A stretch of DNA of 64,000 nt from Mycobacterium nebraskense (GCF_002102255.1 NZ_LQPH01000076.1:50813-114812), one strand, 5' to 3'. Counted from the stretch's first letter, positions 35,904 to 44,396 are shown. Numbers and translations are program-made. Notes: generated from the letters alone by a model not told the origin.

Positions 35904-36776
35904 CTAGGTGGCCGTCGCGCCGTCGGTTGACGCGGCCGCCGCGGCCTGGCGCCGCGCTTGCTCGGACGGCAACACTTTGTCCTGGAACACCGTCTGGATC
36001 AGCTCCTGGACGTCCTTGCTGATAGAGGCCAGGGCGACAAGGTCGTTCGAGCTCTGCCAGTGCACCCGCATGCCCATCAGCTCCCAGGCCCGCTTGAGGT
36101 TGGCCTTGGTCGCCAGCAGCGTCGTCAGCGGCGCCTGCGCGATGTGGCGGGCGATGGCCTCAGCACGCGCCTCCAGTTGGTCGCGCGGGACCACTTCGTT
36201 GACCAGGCCGACCTCCAGCGCCTTCTTGGCGTCGATGACCTCGGCGAGGTAGAGATAGTAGGCCGCGCGGCGCCAGTTCATGAAAACCCATGGCTCGATC
36301 GAACATTCACCCGACGGCATGCCGAAGCCCTGCAGCGGCGGGTAGGAGAAGTAGGCGTCCTCGGCGGCGATGACGATGTCGGTGGTCAGCCCGTAATGGG
36401 TGCCCCCGCCGACGCAATAGCCGTGCACGGCAGCGACCGTCGGCTTGGAGAACTCCCACAGGTTCAGGATCGGTTTGACGAACAGGTCGGTCTGCGCCTT
36501 CCACGGGGTGCCCAAGACCTTTCCAGCCTCGACGAACGCCGGGTAATCGACCGCGTTGTTGCCGATGGCGTGTCCCGAGCAGAAGCCCTTGCCGTTGGCC
36601 TTGAGGATCAGCACCTTGATGTCGTAGTCACGGTCGGCATCCAGCAGCGCGGCGTCGACCTCTTCGGCCAGCTTCTGGTCCTGGGCGTTGGCCTTCTCCG
36701 GCCAGTTGAGGGTGACACGGGCGATGGGCCCCTCTTTTTGGTAGATGATTCTCTCGCGAGTCTCGTTGAGATCCAT
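35904..36776 (-). CDS. Enoyl-CoA hydratase/isomerase (crotonase) family protein
   Basis: A 290-residue crotonase-fold protein, paralogous to the one at 28650-29492. Oxyanion segments ANGKGFCSGH and YCVGGGTHYG are present, but the usual catalytic glutamates are replaced (His in GGGTHY; FSYPP at the second site). The shared IEPWVFMNWRR segment marks a subfamily. It lies between the lipoyl-domain gene (20 bases) and the acyl-CoA synthetase (18 bases). Possible roles are hydration, isomerisation or hydrolytic ring opening of an oxo-acyl-CoA. Confidence 0.88.
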   Translation of the reverse strand: MDLNETRERIIYQKEGPIARVTLNWPEKANAQDQKLAEEVDAALLDADRDYDIKVLILKANGKGFCSGHAIGNNAVDYPAFVEAGKVLGTPWKAQTDLFVKPILNLWEFSKPTVAAVHGYCVGGGTHYGLTTDIVIAAEDAYFSYPPLQGFGMPSGECSIEPWVFMNWRRAAYYLYLAEVIDAKKALEVGLVNEVVPRDQLEARAEAIARHIAQAPLTTLLATKANLKRAWELMGMRVHWQSSNDLVALASISKDVQELIQTVFQDKVLPSEQARRQAAAAASTDGATAT

Positions 36777-36796
36777 ACGTGCTCACCTTTCCTGGT

Positions 36797-37033
36797 TCAT
36801 GAAGTGATGACGCCGATTTCGGCGCCGATGTCGTAGGTGGTCCCGATGTGCCCCGTCCATTGCACGGTTCCCGACGCTCCGGCCTCGATCTCTTGTTCCA
36901 CCTTCTCGGTGGCGATCACGTAGATCGGTGTGCCCGCTTCCACGTGCTGGCCGGCGTCGACGAGAAGGCCGGTGAGCTCGGCTTCCGACACGGCCACCGA
37001 GACCCGCGGAATGCGAATGATGAAGTCAGCCAT
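36797..37033 (-). CDS. Free-standing lipoyl-domain protein
   Basis: A 78-residue protein consisting only of a biotinyl/lipoyl-type barrel: IRIPRVSVAVSEAELTG, then the lipoylation hairpin ATEKVEQEIEA with the expected Lys, and TVQWTGHIGTTYDIGAEIGVI. In ordinary 2-oxoacid dehydrogenases this domain is fused to the E2 acyltransferase; here there is no E2 core. It overlaps the E1 beta gene by 8 bases and surely serves E1 alpha/beta as an acyl acceptor. It would need lipoylation and reoxidation by enzymes encoded elsewhere. Confidence 0.88.
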   Translation of the reverse strand: MADFIIRIPRVSVAVSEAELTGLLVDAGQHVEAGTPIYVIATEKVEQEIEAGASGTVQWTGHIGTTYDIGAEIGVITS

Positions 37034-38057
37034 GGACTCCCGCCCCTGCCGGGGTCCTTCCAAAGGTCTTGAGCGCGGCCGCGACGATCCGCGCCGGGGA
37101 GGGATACACCTGCGCCTCGAGCGCCGCCGCGGCCGGGTTGGGGACGAATCGGGCGGCCACCCGTTCGACGGGTGCGGCCAGCTCGGCGAACAATTCCGAA
37201 TGCAGGATGGCAGCGATCTCGGCTCCGGGACCGGCGAATTGGACCGCATCGTGGATGATGACGGCTCGGCGGGTACGGCGGGCGGAGTCGACGATGGTCT
37301 CGACGTCGAGTGGCACCAGCGTGCGCAGATCGACGACCTCGGCGCTCACGCCCTGTTCGTCCAGCGTGGCCGCGGCGGTGAGCGCGTCGTGCACGCAGCG
37401 TCCGTAGCTGATCAGGCTCACATCGGTGCCGGGACGCTTGATGTCGGCCTGGCCCAACGGGATCGAAAACCCGGGCTCGACGGGGACGGGGCCCTTCTTG
37501 CCCTGCAGCCGGATGGTTTCGATGAACAGGCAGGGGTCCTCGTCGAAGATCGCCGTCGTCAGGAGACCCTTGCCGTCCCGCGGGGTGGAGGGCACGATCA
37601 CCTTCATGCCCGGGATGTGCATGAACCACGCCTCCAGGCTCTGCGAATGCGTGGCGCCGGTGGCCAGCCCGGCGTAGACCTGGGTGCGAATGGTGATCGG
37701 CGCCGTCGTGCGCCCGGCGGTCATGAACCTCAGCTTGGCCGCATTGTTGATCAGCTGGTCGGCGGCGATGCCGATGAAATCCATGATCATGATCTCGGCC
37801 ACCGGTAGCAGGCCGTCGATCGCGGCTCCGATGGCCGCGCCGACGATCGCCGCCTCCGAGATCGGTGTGTCCAGAACGCGTTCGTGGCCGTACTTCGTCG
37901 ACAGGCCCGCGGTGGGTCCGGACGCGCCGGGATCGGCTATGTCCTCACCGAGCAGGAACACCCTGTCGTCGGCCGCAAGGGCCTGGTCCAGCGCGAGGTT
38001 GAGGGCCTCGCGCATCGTCATCTCTCTGTCTTGCATGTCCTCGTCCTGCATGCTCAC
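37026..38057 (-). CDS. 2-oxoacid/acetoin dehydrogenase E1 component, beta subunit
   Basis: A 343-residue transketolase-type beta subunit: MREALNLALDQAL, LLGEDIADPG, TPISEAAIVGAAIGAA and the C-terminal transketolase domain from about residue 205. With the alpha subunit it forms an alpha2beta2 thiamine enzyme for oxidative cleavage of a 2-oxoacid, acyloin or diketone. It overlaps the alpha gene by four bases and the lipoyl gene by eight. Acetoin dehydrogenase (AcoB) is the closest functional model because the operon otherwise makes ketones, but specificity is not visible in the sequence. Confidence 0.9.
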   Translation of the reverse strand: MSMQDEDMQDREMTMREALNLALDQALAADDRVFLLGEDIADPGASGPTAGLSTKYGHERVLDTPISEAAIVGAAIGAAIDGLLPVAEIMIMDFIGIAADQLINNAAKLRFMTAGRTTAPITIRTQVYAGLATGATHSQSLEAWFMHIPGMKVIVPSTPRDGKGLLTTAIFDEDPCLFIETIRLQGKKGPVPVEPGFSIPLGQADIKRPGTDVSLISYGRCVHDALTAAATLDEQGVSAEVVDLRTLVPLDVETIVDSARRTRRAVIIHDAVQFAGPGAEIAAILHSELFAELAAPVERVAARFVPNPAAAALEAQVYPSPARIVAAALKTFGRTPAGAGVHG

Positions 38058-39052
38058 ACCGGGAATTTGATCGGGGTCGCGTACACGTCCAGATCCAGCT
38101 CGTCGATCGACGCGAAATCCGCACCCATCACGGTTTGCAGCGCCGCTTCCACCGCCGCCAGCGCTTCATTGTCGATACGGTCGAGTTCGTCCCGATCGCA
38201 GATGCCCGCGTCGGCAAGGTGGCTGCGGAACCGGGGGACCGGGTCGGCTTCCATCGCCGCGGTCAGTTGGTCCTTGGGGATGTAGGCCATCCGATCACCG
38301 AAGTAATGGCCGCGGAAGCGGAACGTCACGCATTCGATGAAGGTGGGGCCATCGCCGGCGCGGGCCCGCCGCAGCGCGTCCTCGAGCGCCGATGTGACCG
38401 CCAGCGGGTCGTTTCCGTCGACCCGCACACCCGGCATGCCGTAGCCCGCCGCCCGGTCGGCGACGTGTTCGAGCTTCATCGTGTCGGCGGTCGGCGTCAT
38501 TTCGGCGTAGAGGTTGTTCTGGCAGACGAAGACGATCGGCAGGTCCCAGAGCGCGGCCATGTTCGCGGCCTCGTGGAAGGACCCGGTGTTGGTGGCGCCG
38601 TCGCCGAAGCTGACCACCGTGACGCGATCGGAGCCTTTGCGTTTGGCGGCCATCGCCAGCCCAACCGCCACCGGCGGTCCGGCCCCCACGATCCCGGTCG
38701 AAAGCATCACGCCCTTACCGGGATTGGCGATGTGCATGGTGCCACCCTTGCCGCGGCTGGCGCCGACGACGCGGCCCATCATCTCGCCGTAGATCTCCTC
38801 GAGCGGGACGCCCTTGCCGATGAGGTCGTGCAGGCCGCGGTAGGTGGTCACCAACTGGTCGTCGGGCCGCAGCGCAACGCCCATCGCGGCGGCGATGGCC
38901 TCCTGGCCGCGGGAGGGCCAGTACACGCACATGAACTCGCCGGTGCCAATGCCTTTGGACAACCGATCGTCGGCCGCCTTCATCAGCACCATGAGTTCGT
39001 ACAGGCGGCGCTCAACGCCGGTCGCGGAGTGACCGTCGCTCATCGGTATCAC
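38054..39052 (-). CDS. 2-oxoacid/acetoin dehydrogenase E1 component, alpha subunit
   Basis: A 332-residue thiamine diphosphate-binding subunit. The TPP motif runs from GDGATNTG (near residue 150) to CQNN about 28 residues later. Upstream lies RGLHDLIGKGV, the substrate-channel region, and SRGKGGTMH. The ATG at 39052 gives a four-base overlap with the SDR gene; the ATG at 39043 (MSDGHSA) is an equal candidate. Partner of the beta subunit and the lipoyl protein encoded next. Confidence 0.9.
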   Translation of the reverse strand: MIPMSDGHSATGVERRLYELMVLMKAADDRLSKGIGTGEFMCVYWPSRGQEAIAAAMGVALRPDDQLVTTYRGLHDLIGKGVPLEEIYGEMMGRVVGASRGKGGTMHIANPGKGVMLSTGIVGAGPPVAVGLAMAAKRKGSDRVTVVSFGDGATNTGSFHEAANMAALWDLPIVFVCQNNLYAEMTPTADTMKLEHVADRAAGYGMPGVRVDGNDPLAVTSALEDALRRARAGDGPTFIECVTFRFRGHYFGDRMAYIPKDQLTAAMEADPVPRFRSHLADAGICDRDELDRIDNEALAAVEAALQTVMGADFASIDELDLDVYATPIKFPV

Positions 39053-39912
39053 CCACCCGACCAGGGCTTGACCTTGAGGAACCCGCCGCCGTCCACACGG
39101 AGCTGCTGGCCGGTGATGTAGCGTGCCGCGTCGGAGGCGAGGAACAGCACCGCCTCGCTGATGTCCTCGGGTTCGACGTAGGGGATCGGCATCGCCTGCA
39201 CGAGCGGGAAGACCGGTTCGGCATCCTCGCGGGTGGGCTCCTTCAGGTCCGGCCGGAATGCCCGATACATCGGCGGGCTGTGCAGCATGTCGGTGTTGAC
39301 GTTGGTGGGGTGCACCGCGTTCATCCGGATGGAGAACCGGGCAAGCGCCAGGGCAAAGTCGTTGACGTAGTGTGCGGCAGCAAGTTTCGCGAAGGCATAC
39401 CCGGCCCCGCCGGGGCCGCCGTCGATGCCCGTGGTGTTCATCGATGACATGAAGGCGGCGTTGGAGCCGATCACGATGATCGACGCGCCGGCTTGCAGAT
39501 GCTTGAGGCTCGCGTGCACCAGGTTCAGCACGCCGACCAGGTCGACGTCCACGGCGTCGGCGAAGGCCTGCGGCGGCAGGCCTGCGGTGAGCGGGCAGAT
39601 GCCCGCGTTGGCGACGACTACGTCGAGATGCCCCAACTCGGCAACGCCCTCATCGATCGCCGTGGACAGGGCCACGCGATCGCGCACGTCGGCAACCGCG
39701 GTGAACGCGCGCTGCCCCTCCTTCTCGACCAACCGGGCCGTCTCGTCGAGGTCCTCACGCCGGGCCAGGGGATATTCGTTGGTCTCGATGTCCGCGCACA
39801 GGTCCACGGCGATGATGTCCGCGCCTTCGGCGGCCAGCATCCGCGCATGCGAACGGCCCTGACCGCGCGCGGCGCCACTGATCACGGCGACCTTGCCCGT
39901 TACCCTGCCCAT
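39049..39912 (-). CDS. Mycofactocin-type SDR family oxidoreductase
   Basis: A 287-residue SDR with the features of the mycofactocin-coupled subfamily: GKVAVISGAARGQGRSHA, then the insertion after the second strand (VDLCADIETNEYPLARREDL) thought to trap NAD. Catalytic residues are Ser in VIGSNAA and Y-x-x-x-K in YAFAK. The start MGRVTGK at 39912 has GAAGGACG in front. First gene of the eight-gene operon, so probably oxidises an alcohol early in the pathway and passes electrons to mycofactocin. Confidence 0.9.
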   Translation of the reverse strand: MGRVTGKVAVISGAARGQGRSHARMLAAEGADIIAVDLCADIETNEYPLARREDLDETARLVEKEGQRAFTAVADVRDRVALSTAIDEGVAELGHLDVVVANAGICPLTAGLPPQAFADAVDVDLVGVLNLVHASLKHLQAGASIIVIGSNAAFMSSMNTTGIDGGPGGAGYAFAKLAAAHYVNDFALALARFSIRMNAVHPTNVNTDMLHSPPMYRAFRPDLKEPTREDAEPVFPLVQAMPIPYVEPEDISEAVLFLASDAARYITGQQLRVDGGGFLKVKPWSGG

Positions 39913-40135
39913 CGCCCGTCCTTCGTCGGTGTGTCTACATCGTGATCCACGTTGGGGCCCAGGAGGATTCGTTGGCACCGCCGGTGAACCGGGGATGCTC
40001 CGGACGGCCCCCCGTCTGCGCCGGGGTCCGACGCGCGGTCACCGGGTGTCGGAATCAGGCCGACGGTCGGATCCATCGCATCTCTTCCACGAAAAACTGC
40101 GCTGACCTGCAGCTGGGCTACCACTATGCCCTAGA

Positions 40136-40158
40136 CTAGCTAGAATATCTAAAATAGC
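40136..40158. promoter_or_regulatory. AT-rich divergent promoter/operator region
   Basis: An AT-rich island between the SDR operon and the CoA-transferase gene. It holds the palindrome CTAGCTAG (40136-40143) and an outer GCTA...TAGC pair (40139-40142, 40155-40158), with TAAAAT on the plus strand and TATTCT on the minus strand as possible -10 boxes. Confidence 0.4.
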
Positions 40159-40189
40159 AAGGAATGGCGGTCGACCGAGGGAGTTGGCG

Positions 40190-41422
40190 ATGTCTGGCGT
40201 GCGCGGTGGGGTCCTTCAAGGGGTGCGGGTGGTCGAATTGGCGTCGTGGACCTACGTGCCGTCGGCCGGTGCGGCGCTGTCGGACTGGGGCGCCGACGTG
40301 ATCAAAGTGGAAGGCGTGGCCTCGGGTGATCCCGGGCGCGCGCTGGTCGTCGGCGGGTTCACCCGGCAGGCGGCCCGACCGGACGCCGACTTCATCCTCG
40401 AACTGGGCAACCGCGGCAAGCGCAGGATCGCCATCGACATCAAATCCGAAACCGGTCGCGAGCTGTTCGGCCGGCTGTTGGCCAGTGCCGATGTGTTCCT
40501 TACCAATTGGCTGCCGGGTGCGCTCGAGCGGGCCCGACTGACCGTGGGCGACATCCGCTCGTTCAACCCGAAAATCATCATCGCGCGCGGCACGGGGCTG
40601 GGGGTGCGGGGTCCGGATCGGAATCGGGGCGGGTTCGACGCGGCCACCTACCTCGCGCGGGGCGGCGTCGCCTACACGCTCACGCCGTTCGGCACCGAAA
40701 CGCCCGCGGTGCAGGGTCCCGGGTTCGGTGATTTGCAGGGTGGGGCAACGCTCGCCGGGGGCGTATGTGCCGCGCTGTTTCATCGCGAACGCACGGGTGA
40801 ACCGACGATTGTCGACTCCTCGCTGCTGGCCCAGGCGATGTGGGCGATAGCGCCGTCCATCTCGGCGGCCGATTTCTTCGATATCGACGGGATCCCGGGC
40901 GCACCACCCGGCTTGGCCATCAACCCGCTTGTCAACCGGTACAAGACCCGGGACGGCAGGTGGATCCAGTTGGTGTTTCTGCAACCGGACAAGTTCTGGG
41001 CCGGGTTCTGCGAACGCATGGGCCTGGCTGAGCTGGCCAGCGACGAGCGATTCGTGCCATCGAGCAACTTGATAGCCCATGCCTCCGCGGCCACCGAGAT
41101 CCTGGCCAACGTGTTCGCCCGCCACGACCTCGCCCACTGGCAAAAGGCGCTCGAGGACGAACCCGGCGTGTGGGGCGCCCTGGCGACGCCGCGGGAGACC
41201 CTGAACGATCCGCAGGTCGAACCCAACGGATACGTGGTGACCAACGTCGACGACCATGGCGAAAAGTACCGGATCGTCGCCGCGCCCGTTCAGTTCGACG
41301 AAACCCCGCCGGCGCCCGCGCGTGCGCCGGAACACGGCCAGCACACGGAGGAGATCCTGCTGGAACTCGACGTCGATTGGGACCACATCGCCAGGGCCAA
41401 GGACCTCAAGGCGATTCTGTAG
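40190..41422 (+). CDS. Class III (CaiB/BaiF) CoA-transferase family protein
   Basis: A 410-residue family III CoA-transferase, moving CoA between carboxylic acids. It starts GVRVVELASWTYVPSAGAALSD with the family VIKVE segment, then FLTNWLPGALER, and GGFDAATYLARGG, whose Asp is at the expected position of the catalytic residue. The ATG at 40190 has GAGGGAG six bases upstream. It is divergent from the eight-gene operon and probably activates a pathway acid or recycles CoA. Confidence 0.88.
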   Translation: MSGVRGGVLQGVRVVELASWTYVPSAGAALSDWGADVIKVEGVASGDPGRALVVGGFTRQAARPDADFILELGNRGKRRIAIDIKSETGRELFGRLLASADVFLTNWLPGALERARLTVGDIRSFNPKIIIARGTGLGVRGPDRNRGGFDAATYLARGGVAYTLTPFGTETPAVQGPGFGDLQGGATLAGGVCAALFHRERTGEPTIVDSSLLAQAMWAIAPSISAADFFDIDGIPGAPPGLAINPLVNRYKTRDGRWIQLVFLQPDKFWAGFCERMGLAELASDERFVPSSNLIAHASAATEILANVFARHDLAHWQKALEDEPGVWGALATPRETLNDPQVEPNGYVVTNVDDHGEKYRIVAAPVQFDETPPAPARAPEHGQHTEEILLELDVDWDHIARAKDLKAIL

Positions 41423-41539
41423 GGCGAAGCGTCGGCAGTCGACGAAAGGCGCCATCTGTGGGGACCAAAGTCATCGTCTGCCGACAACCCGGTGACGAGG
41501 GGCGCCCGCAGTCGTACGTTCTGTGCAAGGAGCACTGAT

Positions 41540-42904
41540 ATGACTGCATTCATGCGCGCCACCGACGCGTTCACCTGGGCGATGGAAAGTGACCCACGGC
41601 TGCGATCGACCGTGGTCACCGTCATACTCCTGGACCGATCCCCGGACTGGGGTGAAGTGCGGAAACGATTCGATTTGATCAGCCGCAAACTGCCCATGTT
41701 CAGGCAGCGGGTGGTGCAGTCACCTCCGCCGGCCCCACCGCGGTGGGAGAATTACCGGGATTTCGATCTGGATTACCACCTCCGGCGAGCGACCATTTCC
41801 GGCCCGGGAACCCTTGACGAGGTGCTCGAGCTGGCCCGATTGGCCGAGATGCAGGATTTCGATCGCGCCCGCGCGCTGTGGGAAACGACGTTCATCGACG
41901 GTTTGGACAACGGTGGCGCGGCCGTGATCTGCAAGTTCCACCACGCGCTCACCGATGGGGTGGGCGGAATCCAGATCGCGATGCACCTGTTCGACCTCTC
42001 CGAAGATCTTTATCCCCTCGAACCCATGCCACCCGAGCCAGAGGTCGCGGGGTCATCGACGCTGGGGGGCTACCGCGATGCCGTGCGCTACGAGACCGGC
42101 TTGCTCAACAGCGCGCTGACCGGCGCGGCCACCCGGGTGCCACGTTTGATGTACGACAGCGTTCGGCGGCCCGTCGCCACCATCCGGTCCGTGGCGACCA
42201 CCGCGGCATCGGTCTACCGAACCGTCCGGCCGATAAGCCGCCCCGGGTCGTCGTTGGCAACGGAGCGCGGCCTGATCCGGCGTCTCGGGGTGCATCAGGT
42301 GCCGACGCGGCCGCTTCGGGAAGCGGCGCACCGCTGCGGTGGGGCGTTGAACGACGCCTTCGTCGCCGGGGTGGCGGGCGGACTACGGATCTACCACGAG
42401 AAGCACGGCGTTGCGGTGGGCGACTTGCACATCACGATGCCGATCAGCCTGCGGACCAAAGACGATGGCATGGGCGGGAACCGGATCACGCTGATGCGCT
42501 TCGACGTGCCCGTCGGCGAGGCCGACCCGGCAAAGCGAATCGCGGCGATAAGGCGGCGCACCGCGGAGGTACGCAACGAAAGATCGCTCCCGTACACGCA
42601 ATTGATTGCCGGGCTTCTCAATCTGGCGCCCCGGTGGTACATCGGCTCGGTCCTGCGCCACGTGGATTTCTTGGCCAGCGACGTGCCGGGCGTTCCGGTT
42701 CCGGTCTTCCTCGGCGGCGCCGCGGTACGGGCACAATACGCTTTCGGCCCCACAATCGGTGCGGCAGTCAACGTCACGCTTCTCACGTACGTCGACACCT
42801 GCGCGCTCGGCTTGAACGTCGACACCGCCGCAATTCCCGACTACGACGTTTTCTACGACGCCATCGTCGGCGGCTTCGACGAATTACTTGCTTTGGCAAC
42901 CTAA
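41540..42904 (+). CDS. Wax ester synthase/diacylglycerol acyltransferase (WS/DGAT)
   Basis: A 454-residue WS/DGAT of the mycobacterial Tgs type, making triacylglycerol or wax esters from acyl-CoA. The active-site motif H-H-x-x-x-D-G is HHALTDG near residue 131, and the C-terminal domain has the family's SDVPGVPVPVFLGGA and NVTLLTY segments. The start MTAFMRATDAF at 41540 follows AAGGAG. It follows the CoA-transferase by 117 bases; function in the catabolic cluster is not evident. Confidence 0.92.
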   Translation: MTAFMRATDAFTWAMESDPRLRSTVVTVILLDRSPDWGEVRKRFDLISRKLPMFRQRVVQSPPPAPPRWENYRDFDLDYHLRRATISGPGTLDEVLELARLAEMQDFDRARALWETTFIDGLDNGGAAVICKFHHALTDGVGGIQIAMHLFDLSEDLYPLEPMPPEPEVAGSSTLGGYRDAVRYETGLLNSALTGAATRVPRLMYDSVRRPVATIRSVATTAASVYRTVRPISRPGSSLATERGLIRRLGVHQVPTRPLREAAHRCGGALNDAFVAGVAGGLRIYHEKHGVAVGDLHITMPISLRTKDDGMGGNRITLMRFDVPVGEADPAKRIAAIRRRTAEVRNERSLPYTQLIAGLLNLAPRWYIGSVLRHVDFLASDVPGVPVPVFLGGAAVRAQYAFGPTIGAAVNVTLLTYVDTCALGLNVDTAAIPDYDVFYDAIVGGFDELLALAT

Positions 42905-43147
42905 TTCGAAGCCCGCTACTTCAGTGCCAACCGGGCGTGGTGCGGGAGTCGTTGGTTAGCAGCAGATCCCGAAACGGTCACAGGCAGGTATCAATGTCGG
43001 CCGTGGTCTGGCATAACGCGATCGATCGACAAATCATGGCACAGGACACCTTTGAGGTTTGTGGCCGCGATGATGCGTAGTGCAGGAATTCCTCGTCCGC
43101 TGCGCGAGTGGCGGAATCGTGACGGTGCCGCAGGAGGTATCCACAAC

Positions 43148-43435
43148 ATGACGACGAACTGGGTCCCCGCCCAGACTTCGTGTGGCCCGCATTCTGGTCG
43201 CATCCTCGACACCGCGCGGGGCATTCTCATCGGCCTTCGCCGGTGCCCGTCTGAAGCCGCCCTGGACGAATTGCACAGTGCGGCCTTGCGGCACAAGGTG
43301 CCGGTATTCGCGATGGCTTGGGCGCTGGTGCACCTGGCCGGCGATGGCGAGAAGACACCGAGCTTCACCGATGCGCAATCCGCGGCTCGACACGAATGGG
43401 GTCCGTTGTTCGAGTCCGCCGTAGTGCCCTGTTGA
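43148..43435 (+). CDS. Small stand-alone ANTAR-domain protein
   Basis: A 95-residue protein nearly all of which is an ANTAR-like RNA-binding helix bundle: ILDTARGILIGLRRCPSEAA, then LHSAALRHKVPVFAMAWALV. ANTAR proteins act as antiterminators, normally with a sensor domain (GAF or PAS), which is absent here. The ATG at 43148 follows AGGAGG by 10 bases. The longer frame begins inside the upstream gap without signals. It may bind a structured leader elsewhere, or pair with a separate sensor. Confidence 0.65.
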   Translation: MTTNWVPAQTSCGPHSGRILDTARGILIGLRRCPSEAALDELHSAALRHKVPVFAMAWALVHLAGDGEKTPSFTDAQSAARHEWGPLFESAVVPC

Positions 43436-43607
43436 GCTGGGATCAAGACGTTGGGACGGCCGAGCTTTCGAGGGGTAACCCGGCCGTCTCCGACGCCAAT
43501 CGCATCGACGCGTGTGCGCGTTCGGAGGGTCGGGCCACGCTCCGGTTGCAGTGGCCGCCTCGGTCCTGGCCCGAAATCGACTACGGGATCAACCTGATCC
43601 GCTGAGG

Positions 43608-44354
43608 CTAGCGCGCCCAGGCCGGCGATTCGGCCGCCGCCCGCAAAGCGGCGACGATGCGCTGTTCCTTCTCGAGGAAACGCTCCGTCGGCGCCGGCAC
43701 CGAGATAGCGACCATGTTGTCGCCCACGGCGCGTCGTGCGATCGCGGCCGCCGAGATCCCCGGGGTGTGTTGGTCGCGATCGAAAGCGATTCCGGTGCGC
43801 CGGATCTCGGCGACCTCGGCGCGGAGCCGGTCGGCGGCCTTGGAACCCAAGCGTGAGATCGCCGCCTCGGCCTCGGCGTCCTCGAGGGCCGCCAGCGCCG
43901 CTTTGCCGTTGGCGGTCGACTCCAACGGGAACCGGACGCCGACAGCCGAGACGGCGCGCAGGCGATGCGACGACTCGATCTGGTCGACGAACCACATCCG
44001 CTGGCCCCGCAGTACCGAGAGGTCGACCGTCTCGCCCTCCGTCGCACGCGCCACCCGCTCGATCGTGGGCCGGAAGATCGCCGCGATGTGCGCCCCGTCG
44101 GAATTGCCGTATCCCAGCAAGCGGTCGCCCAGGGAAAAACGGCCCTGCGAATCGACACTGGCCAACCCCACCTCGACCAGGCCCACCAGCAGCCGGCGGG
44201 CCGTCGACTTGGCCAACCCGAGCCGCTCGCCGAGGTCGACCAGACGCAACCGCCCGGGCTCGGCGGCGATCTCGTCCAACGCGGCGGCGGCGCGGCGTAA
44301 CACCTGGATGCCTTCGTCGCGAGCAGCTGGAAAATTCTCCCCCGAGGACGGCAT
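43608..44354 (-). CDS. IclR family transcriptional regulator
   Basis: A 248-residue IclR regulator: winged helix-turn-helix near residues 20-80 (LRLVDLGERLGLAKSTARRL) and a C-terminal IclR effector domain with ESTANGKAALAAL. The ATG at 44354 is directly preceded on the minus strand by TATAGT plus six bases, a leaderless promoter. It is divergent from the FAD oxidase gene; gene order and type match Rv1773c/Rv1774 of M. tuberculosis from memory. It likely represses the oxidase/hydrolase pair at 44422-46571. Confidence 0.88.
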   Translation of the reverse strand: MPSSGENFPAARDEGIQVLRRAAAALDEIAAEPGRLRLVDLGERLGLAKSTARRLLVGLVEVGLASVDSQGRFSLGDRLLGYGNSDGAHIAAIFRPTIERVARATEGETVDLSVLRGQRMWFVDQIESSHRLRAVSAVGVRFPLESTANGKAALAALEDAEAEAAISRLGSKAADRLRAEVAEIRRTGIAFDRDQHTPGISAAAIARRAVGDNMVAISVPAPTERFLEKEQRIVAALRAAAESPAWAR

Positions 44355-44359
44355 TCCTC

Positions 44360-44369
44360 CACTATAGTG
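44360..44369. promoter_or_regulatory. Symmetric divergent -10 element CACTATAGTG
   Basis: A perfect 10-bp palindrome giving TATAGT on both strands: plus-strand 44363-44368 for the FAD oxidase gene, minus-strand 44366-44361 for the leaderless IclR gene six bases away. Both genes would share one -10 duplex. Confidence 0.6.
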
Positions 44370-44379
44370 TTCCGCATCA

Positions 44380-44396
44380 CGGATCACAAAGATCCG
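44380..44396. promoter_or_regulatory. Candidate IclR operator CGGATC-N5-GATCCG
   Basis: A perfect 6-bp inverted repeat with a 5-nt spacer, just downstream of the expected transcription start of the FAD oxidase gene. Binding here would block that gene; a related half-site is seen as TCCGCATCACGGA just upstream. Confidence 0.55.
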
